DNA of 64,000 bases from CALJFL01 sp964590005. GTDB taxonomy: Bacteria; Pseudomonadota; Gammaproteobacteria; Pseudomonadales; Halieaceae. Below the pieces are notes generated by a model that saw nothing but the letters and a program-made list of their open reading frames with translations, did no database searches and was not told where the DNA came from. The stretch's first letter is position 1; each line of letters opens with the position of its first letter. Where the stretch lies: positions 1-64,000 of the forward strand of contig CAZPVJ010000002.1 in the NCBI GenBank assembly GCA_964590005.1, given 5' to 3'. Shown here piece after piece: positions 1-7,034 of the stretch. Position numbers and translations under genes: made by a program.

Positions 1-1779
1 AAGGTTTACTGGGGTGACTCTCATCTGCACACCGGGCTGTCCCTTGATGCTGGCCTGTTCGGCAACACCCTGGGGCCGGATGAGGCCTGGCGCCTTGCGC
101 GCGGCGACAAAATTACCTCTGCCACCGGTATCCCGGTTCAGCTGGCTCGCCCACTGGATTGGATGGTGCTGACTGATCACTCCGATATGATGGGTATCGC
201 GACGGACATCAAGGCCGGCGCACCGAACATCGTTGCGGACAAAAAGGGTAAGGAGTGGCATGAAGGATTCAAGAAAGGCGGGCGTGCCGCTGGCGAAGCC
301 GCCTTCGACCTGATCCAGAACTTCTCTCAAATGACCGTGCCGGAGCAACTGGTCACCGATTATAGCCCCGGCTCGGACGCTTACAGGCGTGTCTGGAAGG
401 AAATCGTAGACAACGCGGATCGCCACAATGAGCCCGGTCTGTTCACTGCGTTTATTGGCTATGAGTGGACCTCGGTACCCAAGGGCTTCAACCTGCACCG
501 CAACGTCATCTTCCGTGACGATGGCGAAAAAGCCCTGCAGGTCGACCCAGCCACGACCCAGCCTCCGACCGGCAGTACCGACCCGGTTTACCTCTACGAA
601 TGGCTGGAAAATTACGAGAGTAAGACGGGTGGCAGGGTGTTTGCCTTCGCCCACAATGGCAACCTGTCTAATGGCTGGATGTTTCCCACGGAAAAGACCT
701 ATCACGACGGCGTCGTTGACAAAAAGTATGTTGAGCAGCGCGCGCGGTGGGAGCCTCATTACGAAATTACCCAGATTAAAGGCGACGGCGAGGCCCACCC
801 GGCACTGTCACCGGAAGACGAGTTTGCCGACTATGAAAACTGGTCGTTTGGCAACCTGGATCTGAGCGAGCTGAAAACCGATGCCATGTTGAAAGGGGAG
901 TACGGGCGCGAAGCCTTGAAACTGGGCCTTCAGCTGGAGAAAAAGTTTGGCGTCAACCCCTATAAGTTTGGGGTCGGTGGTGCAACTGACAGCCACACTG
1001 CATTGGCCACCGCAGATGAGGACAACTTTTTCGGTAAGTCTACCAGCGTAGAACCCAGTGCCGAGCGGATTAACCACCCCTTCGTCTCATCCGATCTCGG
1101 GGAAGTACCGGGTTATGCTCTGGTGGCTTCCGGCTATACCGGCATCTGGGCGCACGAAAACACCCGAACGGCACTGTTCGATGCCATGGAGCGCAAGGAA
1201 ACGTACGCAACCACCGGGCCACGCATGACGGTGCGCTTTTTTGGTGGCTGGGATTATGACGACAAGGATATCCATGCCAGCAATTCTGTCAGTATCGGCT
1301 ACGCCAAAGGCGTGCCCATGGGGGGCGATTTGCCGGCGCCCAGCGGCAACAAGTCGCCCAATTTCATGATTCAGGCCAGCAAAGACCCACTGAGTGGTAA
1401 TCTCGATCGTGTTCAGGTAATCAAAGGCTGGATGGCTGCAGACGGCAAGACGCATGAACGCGTTTATGACGTTGCTGTCTCCGGAGAGAGAACCATCGAC
1501 AAAAATGGCCGCTGCAAGGAGCCTGTGGGCAACACTGTCGACCTGGAGACTGCGACCTGGAGTAACGCTATTGGCGAAGGTCAGCTGGGCGCAGTCTGGA
1601 CAGATCCCGATTTCGATCCAGCAGAGTCCGCCTTCTACTATGTGCGGGTGATAGAGATTCCCACCCCGCGCTGGGTGCTGTATGACAAGGTCCGTCTGGG
1701 TGCGGTAATACCTGATGAAGCGGAACTTGTCGGCCAGGAACGTGCTTACACTTCGCCCATCTGGTACTCACCCAAATAG
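1..1779 (+). CDS. DUF3604 family protein, 5'-truncated by the window
   Basis: The reading frame is open from the first base of the window to the TAG at 1777-1779, so about 592 C-terminal residues are visible and the true start lies upstream. The visible N-terminus reads VYWGDSHLHTG, and a TDHSD motif follows about 45 residues later. Paired His and Asp residues of this kind are typical of PHP-like metal-dependent phosphoesterases, and the whole protein fits DUF3604. The family has no settled substrate. Further motifs (AHNGNLSNG, GGATDSHTA, ATTGPRMTVRFFGGW) are family-typical. Members are usually secreted, but the signal peptide would be outside the window. I am confident of the family and have no evidence for a substrate. 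Confidence 0.85.
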   Translation, partial: KVYWGDSHLHTGLSLDAGLFGNTLGPDEAWRLARGDKITSATGIPVQLARPLDWMVLTDHSDMMGIATDIKAGAPNIVADKKGKEWHEGFKKGGRAAGEAAFDLIQNFSQMTVPEQLVTDYSPGSDAYRRVWKEIVDNADRHNEPGLFTAFIGYEWTSVPKGFNLHRNVIFRDDGEKALQVDPATTQPPTGSTDPVYLYEWLENYESKTGGRVFAFAHNGNLSNGWMFPTEKTYHDGVVDKKYVEQRARWEPHYEITQIKGDGEAHPALSPEDEFADYENWSFGNLDLSELKTDAMLKGEYGREALKLGLQLEKKFGVNPYKFGVGGATDSHTALATADEDNFFGKSTSVEPSAERINHPFVSSDLGEVPGYALVASGYTGIWAHENTRTALFDAMERKETYATTGPRMTVRFFGGWDYDDKDIHASNSVSIGYAKGVPMGGDLPAPSGNKSPNFMIQASKDPLSGNLDRVQVIKGWMAADGKTHERVYDVAVSGERTIDKNGRCKEPVGNTVDLETATWSNAIGEGQLGAVWTDPDFDPAESAFYYVRVIEIPTPRWVLYDKVRLGAVIPDEAELVGQERAYTSPIWYSPK

Positions 1780-1804
1780 TAATTCTTAACGAGAGGATAA
1801 GAGT

Positions 1805-2059
1805 ATGAAGTCGATAATGGCAGTATTCGCCGCTTTCTTGATGTTGCTGATGCCGTTGACATCCCTGGCCGACCCGGACGACCGACAAGACCGTAGACAG
1901 GAACGCGGTCGCGCTGATGAACGTCAGGATAGGAGAGATTGCCGGCAGGATGAAGGCCGTGTTGGTAAAGATAAGCGCGATTGCAAGCAAGAAGAAGTGC
2001 GGGACGGAGTCCGAGGCAAACAAGGCGAGCGTGTTGGACAGGATGACGATGACGACTGA
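1805..2059 (+). CDS. Small secreted, highly charged protein
   Basis: 84 residues. An N-terminal hydrophobic segment ends in SLA before a long run rich in Asp, Arg, Gln, Glu and Lys, which suggests a cleaved signal peptide and a periplasmic product. The mature part holds a near-duplicate motif, RDCRQDEGRVGKDKRDCKQ, with one cysteine in each copy, and ends in a run of Asp. A GAGG ribosome binding site (agaggataagagt) precedes the ATG, which supports translation. Function unknown. The two evenly spaced Cys could form a disulfide or bind metal, which is only a guess. Confidence 0.6.
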   Translation: MKSIMAVFAAFLMLLMPLTSLADPDDRQDRRQERGRADERQDRRDCRQDEGRVGKDKRDCKQEEVRDGVRGKQGERVGQDDDDD

Positions 2060-2171
2060 CATTGGTTGATGGTTGTCACAAGGTTGAGCTTCTCGCCTGC
2101 TACCTCGCTCTTGCACACTATAATAGGCATGGCAGTATCGGTACCAACATCAGCAAAGTAAAAGGACAAAG

Positions 2172-2582
2172 ATGATTGCGAATACGCACCCTTTGGCGCC
2201 AGAGCACCTGCCGCGTTATATCGGTGGGCCGGATGGCGCAGACCCCTTGTTTACAATTGTGACCTGGCTATTGGTGATACTACTGTTGGCCGTTGGAAAC
2301 TTTTACCTCAAGCTCCACGCCCTACCCGAACGGATGGCGCATAAGCAAAACAATACCCAGCTGCAAATCGTCGCCGTGTTGGCGCTGTTGGCCCTGTTTA
2401 CCCATAACAACATCTTCTGGGTCGCTGCGCTGCTACTGTCCGTCGTCAGATTTCCCGATTTCACCACCCCGATTAATTCGATAGCGGATTCCTTGTCCAA
2501 GTTGTCGGCCGGTGAGGATACGTCCGAATCGGTTGAAGCTGATGACAAGCAGGACGTGTCTAATGAGCGGGGTGCTAGCTGA
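2172..2582 (+). CDS. DUF3302-type inner membrane protein
   Basis: 136 residues with two predicted membrane segments (about residues 27-48 and 66-88) joined by a short basic loop containing LPERMAHKQNN, then an acidic Ser/Asp-rich tail. The LP..xAxKxN loop and the LFTxxxIFW pattern resemble the small DUF3302 proteins (YiaW/YibI of E. coli), which are encoded next to an HlyD-type protein. The same pairing occurs here: the stop codon overlaps the start of the downstream HlyD gene (TGATG), implying translational coupling. A TATAAT at 2119-2124 may be its -10 box, but no convincing -35 is present. The family's role is not established. Confidence 0.65.
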   Translation: MIANTHPLAPEHLPRYIGGPDGADPLFTIVTWLLVILLLAVGNFYLKLHALPERMAHKQNNTQLQIVAVLALLALFTHNNIFWVAALLLSVVRFPDFTTPINSIADSLSKLSAGEDTSESVEADDKQDVSNERGAS

Positions 2583-3823
2583 TGCTGGAGTTTCTACTCT
2601 GTTCCCTGGTCACTATCCTGCCGGACTTCCTGGCGCGGCGTTACATTCAGGGCAAACGCTGGGGTCACGAAATAAACTTTTTTACCCTGTGGTACGAGCT
2701 ACGCTGGGGTATTACTGCCTGCGTTTTACTGACAGTAGCCTTGATTACCCTGATATTTTACTACCACCCCTCTACGACTAACGCCTCTCCTTTCTTCAGG
2801 ACCGTGACCATGCTCCCCGAGGGCGGTGGCCGTGTTGATGAAGTCTTTATCAAGAATGGTCAGTTGGTTCGTGCAGGCGACCCCCTGTTCAGTCTTCAGG
2901 ACAGCAGCCAGCTTGCTGCGGTACAGGTGGCCAGAAGCAAAGTGTTGGAACTTGACGCCGAGCTCAACATGGCGGTTGCGGAAAAAGCGGCAATGCAAGG
3001 CCTGGTGGCCCAGGCCCAGGGCTCGCTGGATCAGGCTGAAAACGAACTCCGGATTAAACAGGAGCTGCAACAGCGCGACCCCGGCCTCGTCAGTCCCAGG
3101 GAAATTCAACGACTTCAAAATAATATCGAATCTCGCGCTGGTGCAGTGTCGGCGGCGATTGCCAATTTGCAAGCGGTGCAAACAGAGCTGGATCTGGTGC
3201 TACCAGCCAGGCGGGCCAGTGCTGAAGAGAGTCTTGAACAGGAGCAAGTAGAAGCTCGCAAGACAACAATTTTTGCGGGTATCGACGGCCGGGTTGCCCA
3301 GTTTTTTTTACAGCCTGGTGATTACGTCAACCCCATATTGCGCCCGGCAGGTCTTCTTATACCCACTAGCACCGTGGAATCGGGCCGATTTGAGGTTCAG
3401 GCCGGCTTTAACCAGCTGGCGGCACCTATAGTCAGGCCGGGAACGCTGGCTGAAATCACCTGCATGTCAAAGCCATTTACTGTCATTCCCATGGTGATTA
3501 CCCGGGTAGTTGACGTCATTGCTGCCGGCCAGGTTCGACCCACAGACAGTTTGCTCGATATCCAGACAAGGGCCAAACCAGGCACCCTCACTGTGGGCAT
3601 GGAGCCTTTGTATGAAAACGGTCTTGAGGGAGTCTTGCCTGGTACAAAATGTCTCGCCAATGCCTACACCTTTAACCACGATATACTGGCGTCTGGAGAC
3701 CTTGGTTTGGGAGAGTATCTGTTCCTGCATATGGTTGATGCAGTGGGTATTGTTCACGCGGTAATTCTCCGGATTCAGGCCTTGGTGTTACCGGTCCAGG
3801 CCCTGGTCTTTGCCGGGCACTAA
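2582..3823 (+). CDS. HlyD/EmrA-like membrane fusion (periplasmic adaptor) protein
   Basis: 413 residues. A membrane segment (about residues 43-62) is followed by a biotinyl-lipoyl half-motif (VDEVFIKNGQLVRAGDPLF), a long alpha-hairpin/coiled coil (about residues 110-235), the second lipoyl half (GIDGRVAQFFLQPGDYVNP) and a beta-barrel region. This is the standard layout of periplasmic adaptors for export pumps. It is coupled to the DUF3302 gene, like YiaV/YiaW. No ABC, MFS or RND pump gene and no outer-membrane channel lies beside it, so the transported substrate and partner are unknown. The N-terminal 40 residues are themselves hydrophobic in part, so a second membrane segment is possible. 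Confidence 0.8.
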   Translation: MLEFLLCSLVTILPDFLARRYIQGKRWGHEINFFTLWYELRWGITACVLLTVALITLIFYYHPSTTNASPFFRTVTMLPEGGGRVDEVFIKNGQLVRAGDPLFSLQDSSQLAAVQVARSKVLELDAELNMAVAEKAAMQGLVAQAQGSLDQAENELRIKQELQQRDPGLVSPREIQRLQNNIESRAGAVSAAIANLQAVQTELDLVLPARRASAEESLEQEQVEARKTTIFAGIDGRVAQFFLQPGDYVNPILRPAGLLIPTSTVESGRFEVQAGFNQLAAPIVRPGTLAEITCMSKPFTVIPMVITRVVDVIAAGQVRPTDSLLDIQTRAKPGTLTVGMEPLYENGLEGVLPGTKCLANAYTFNHDILASGDLGLGEYLFLHMVDAVGIVHAVILRIQALVLPVQALVFAGH

Positions 3824-3896
3824 CTGCATTGGCATCAGTTGTATGGCTATCCCCTGGTGCCTGAATCACGGCGAAGGATAAGAAAGAAGCTCAGCT

Positions 3897-5219
3897 ATGG
3901 AACCTGCAGAGCAATTGACCACCGATAGGGTGAAGGTGCAGGGGGATGACTCCGCGCTGGATGGCTATGTCGTCGATAATATGGAAGGGGCCGTCGACCA
4001 GGCAGCTTTTCTCTCCCAGGTGGATTTACCCGTAGCAGTGATTGGCGCCCGTGGCACCGGCAAAATGTATTTGGCCAAGGTGGTGCATACCGGTGCTGGT
4101 GGTAATCCCGAACAGCTGGTGGTTGTGGATTGTCGGGAGTTTCGCAACCGACTGGATGCCATCACGAGCATTGCCCGTGAACTTGAGATTAGCGAAGGAA
4201 AAACGCTGGTTTTCAAGTCGCCTCACCTCATGCACCAGGATGCCCAGCTTAAACTGGCACGGCAGATCAGCACGCGCACCTTTGTCGATGTGAAGCCTCT
4301 GCGCTATCTCCCGCGCGCGCGTTTTGTGGCCTTGTTTCCAGACTCGCTTGAACGATTAGTTGCAGAGTATGGACTGCACGAAAAGCTCGCGAGCGTGTTT
4401 GCGGGCTATCCAATCTATGTGCCACCCATGAAAGAGCGTAAACGGGCCGTATTGCGCTGGGCGCAGAAAATACTGGCCCAGGAGGCAAGCCAACGCGGAC
4501 GAGCGCTGCAAGGTTTCAGTCCAGATGCTGAGCAAGCCATGCTGACACATGAGTGGCGTGGAAACATCACTGAAATCCGACAGCGAGTGCTGAGTGCCCT
4601 CGACCGTAGTGACCGCGATTGGTTAACCGCGTTGGATCTAGGCCTTTTCCTGGAGGAAGACGGCCCGCGAAATACTGCCGCCACTGAGCAGTGTTTCCTT
4701 GAGTTGATGGACAAAAATGTGACTGCCCCCGAACTCTACAACCCATCCGCTCTCGATGAGTTGGAGCAGGCCCTGGGAGTGGCTGTACACGATTCCCTCA
4801 TCAAGTCGCCACTACCGCTGGGTGCCTGGTTAGATGATGAATTGGTACTTGCGGTACTGGCCCGCTATCGCGAAGACGTACGGAAAGCTGCAGATTTCCT
4901 GCAAACCAGCACGCGCAATATTAATCGTTGGCAGCCCCGGATCGAGGAGAGAACCGCGGAGCGCAGGCAAAGCGAAAGTTGGCGGGAGCCGGCGCGGCTC
5001 GTGGGCGAGTGGGTCCGGGAGGCGTCGGTGCCCGAGTCTCCTCCCCAGGAGTTTTTGCAGGGGTTACTGCTGAACCATATTGAACATCAAGGTATCGATA
5101 CCAATATCAAACAGCGAGCCCGGATTATGGCGGTCTCGGTCCCCACTTATCAGAAGCGCTTGAAAGCCATGCATTCGTCAGGCGAAGACCCATTGGAGGA
5201 CAGTAACAGTGGCGGGTAA
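3897..5219 (+). CDS. Degenerate NtrC-type AAA+ regulator-like protein
   Basis: 440 residues. The P-loop reads GARGTGKMYLAK (about residues 50-61), with Met in place of the Ser/Thr that normally follows the Lys and contacts Mg-ATP. An EWRGNITEIRQRVL segment (about residue 218) matches the WPGNVREL motif of sigma-54 activators. The GAFTGA loop that contacts sigma-54 is absent, and the Walker B region (LVFKSPHLM) lacks the acidic DE pair. Two C-terminal Fis-like helix-turn-helix stretches are visible (about residues 320-345 and 398-425). It is probably not a classical sigma-54 activator; a DNA-binding or scaffold role is inferred. It lies directly upstream of the chemosensory genes and its end overlaps the next gene, so it may belong to that system. 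Confidence 0.65.
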   Translation: MEPAEQLTTDRVKVQGDDSALDGYVVDNMEGAVDQAAFLSQVDLPVAVIGARGTGKMYLAKVVHTGAGGNPEQLVVVDCREFRNRLDAITSIARELEISEGKTLVFKSPHLMHQDAQLKLARQISTRTFVDVKPLRYLPRARFVALFPDSLERLVAEYGLHEKLASVFAGYPIYVPPMKERKRAVLRWAQKILAQEASQRGRALQGFSPDAEQAMLTHEWRGNITEIRQRVLSALDRSDRDWLTALDLGLFLEEDGPRNTAATEQCFLELMDKNVTAPELYNPSALDELEQALGVAVHDSLIKSPLPLGAWLDDELVLAVLARYREDVRKAADFLQTSTRNINRWQPRIEERTAERRQSESWREPARLVGEWVREASVPESPPQEFLQGLLLNHIEHQGIDTNIKQRARIMAVSVPTYQKRLKAMHSSGEDPLEDSNSGG

Positions 5220-5811
5220 AAAATCCTCGAAAGTGGCTACTGACAATGTAAAAACTGTCCAGGAGTACGCTGATGAATATAAGCTGCTCAGCGAGGATGC
5301 GTTACCCATAAGGCCGGGTTTTTCCGCCAGGCTTAACATGCTCTGGGATCTGGCCGCCGCAGCTCCTTCCCAGTTCGATGGCCGTCTCACCGGGGTTATG
5401 GCGATTAACCCGCTGTGGAAAGAATCTGATCTGCGCGCCTGGCTGCAAAAAGATGTGCTGCCGCCACCCCTTGAACTGCACAATATGGTGAGGTTTCTGG
5501 TGGCCCAGCTATCACAAGACCATAATGCCAACCGCTGGGAGGCCTTCTTGATTTATGGTGCACCCACGGTGGCATCGCCGGTAGACCACCTGATGTACCG
5601 TGAAGATGAGTCACGTCGTAATATAGCGTCCATGATTTTTGCGCAGATAACGGACAAATATGAAATTCCCCCATCTGCTTACGAAGCCGAGGAGGTCTTT
5701 CAGCGCTGCCTGACGGTAATGCACAAATTCAACATTTATGAAGCCCGGGATTTTCAGCCCGGACACATGGAACCCTTCAAGAACTTTATGTTTCCCTCGC
5801 CTGACAGCTAA
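5209..5811 (+). CDS. Conserved protein of unknown function, linked to chemosensory cluster
   Basis: 200 residues, GTG start at 5209 preceded by GGAGGA at 5195-5200, overlapping the end of the AAA+ gene by 11 bases and therefore probably cotranslated. It is soluble, with no signal peptide or membrane segment, mostly helical by composition, and contains many aromatic and Met residues. I recognise no domain. Its coupling to the AAA+ gene and its position just before the PilG-like receiver suggest a role in the same pathway, but that rests on context only. Confidence 0.7.
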   Translation: MAGKKSSKVATDNVKTVQEYADEYKLLSEDALPIRPGFSARLNMLWDLAAAAPSQFDGRLTGVMAINPLWKESDLRAWLQKDVLPPPLELHNMVRFLVAQLSQDHNANRWEAFLIYGAPTVASPVDHLMYREDESRRNIASMIFAQITDKYEIPPSAYEAEEVFQRCLTVMHKFNIYEARDFQPGHMEPFKNFMFPSPDS

Positions 5812-6054
5812 ATTACACCTGTTTAGAGACCTGCCCACGCCCACATTTCGACCTTTCGTTGTCACCCCCACAACCCTGAGATCCACCTCTTTCCCGGCCT
5901 AAAAAGCCAACTATTCCCATCCTTGCCCCGCAGGAAAGTCCAGTTTCTGGAGAAATCCCCAGTTTTTTGTTGAAGCAACGAAGCCTTCGCTCAAATACTG
6001 TCACCGTCAATGCAATGGCGGTGGCTGTGGGCCCCGATAAGAGTGAGGTTGAAA

Positions 6055-6465
6055 ATGACTGAGCAAAATGACCAATTGGATGTAAGCGGAGTCAAGGTTG
6101 CGATCATAGATGACGCAAAGACTATCCGGATGATGATGTCACATACTCTCAAAGGTATGGGCTGTGAGGTTGAGTGTGCCGAGGACGGCTACAAGGCCCT
6201 CGGCATGTTACGCCGCTTTAAGCCGGACCTGATCTTCCTGGATATCACCATGCCGGAGCTGGATGGTTACCAGACCTGCACATTGATCAGGAATGCAGAG
6301 GACACCAAGACCACACCGGTAGTTATGTTGTCTTCATCCGATGGTATTTTTGATATTGCCAAGGGCCAGGCCCGCGGCGCTACGGCCCATGTCACCAAGA
6401 TACCGCCCGAGACCGTACTGCGGCAGTTGATTCATAACTATACCCGCGCGCAACAGGCTGCCTGA
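6055..6465 (+). CDS. PilG-like single-domain response regulator
   Basis: 136 residues from the ATG at 6055, chosen because GAGG at 6045-6048 is well spaced; an upstream start at 6010 lacks a good site. It is a stand-alone receiver domain: acidic pair D19-D20, phospho-acceptor D63 in FLDITMP, and K115. The DGYQTCTLIRN and TPVVMLSSSDGIFDIAKG stretches closely resemble PilG, the type IV pilus chemotaxis receiver. Oddly, the Pro that normally follows the conserved Lys (the TKP motif) is Ile here (TKIP). It heads the run PilG-PilI-PilJ-PilK-ChpA and is the expected phospho-output of the kinase encoded downstream. Confidence 0.8.
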   Translation: MTEQNDQLDVSGVKVAIIDDAKTIRMMMSHTLKGMGCEVECAEDGYKALGMLRRFKPDLIFLDITMPELDGYQTCTLIRNAEDTKTTPVVMLSSSDGIFDIAKGQARGATAHVTKIPPETVLRQLIHNYTRAQQAA

Positions 6466-6467
6466 AC

Positions 6468-7034
6468 ATGGTCTCGGTAGCCCTGTCTCATCTGGAGCTC
6501 CTGCAGCGGAGCTTCCACCACGATGCGGTGCCTGTGCCTGCGCAGGATGACCACGTGATGCAGTGGGTCGGTACTTCTCTGGGTATTGCCGGCGTTCCCT
6601 TGCTGGTGGGCGAAGGTGAGCTGGAGGAAATTATCGAAACCCCCGTAACAACACCTATTCCAGGAACCAAGTCCTGGGTAATGGGTCTCGCTGCGCATAG
6701 GGGTGGCCTGCTACCGGTTATCAGTGGTGACCACTTTTTCAGGCACACGCCCTACTCAGGCCGTATTCGGGATTACAGCATGGTGATCAGGCGGCCGGGA
6801 GTCTATTTCGCGATGACGCTGAGCGACGTCGAGAGAGACCTGAAATTCCCCATCGAGGAGCGCGATATGACGCAGGCTGTAGACGCGGATTTCCGTGAAT
6901 TCAGCCTTGGCGGCTTTCACCACAACGACAGGTTTCTTGCGGTACTCGACATAGACAAGTTGGTAGCAGACGACAACCTGGCCAACGCTTCAATTTCAAT
7001 GAACGATTCAACTGAGGTTAACTACGATGACTAA
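6468..7034 (+). CDS. PilI-like CheW-domain coupling protein
   Basis: 188 residues. The central part (about residues 40-165) is a CheW-like domain: an LVGEGELEEIIE strand, TPIPGTKSWVMGLAAHRGGLLPVI (the hallmark CheW segment, normally ending VRGxxLPV), and a closing LAVLDIDKL strand. Role: couples the receptor to the CheA-type kinase. It starts 2 bases after the receiver stop codon and overlaps the receptor gene by 8 bases, so it is in the same operon. The N-terminal 35 residues (FHHDAVPVPAQDDH) extend beyond the usual CheW fold, as in PilI. Family certain, PilI assignment by context. Confidence 0.82.
   Translation: MVSVALSHLELLQRSFHHDAVPVPAQDDHVMQWVGTSLGIAGVPLLVGEGELEEIIETPVTTPIPGTKSWVMGLAAHRGGLLPVISGDHFFRHTPYSGRIRDYSMVIRRPGVYFAMTLSDVERDLKFPIEERDMTQAVDADFREFSLGGFHHNDRFLAVLDIDKLVADDNLANASISMNDSTEVNYDD

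Noticed and set aside
5812..6054. Sigma-54 or FliA promoter before the PilG-like gene
   Set aside because: No TGGCAC-N5-TTGC or TAAA-N15-GCCGATAA match; only a 4-bp hairpin followed by T's (ctgg/ccag) is visible.
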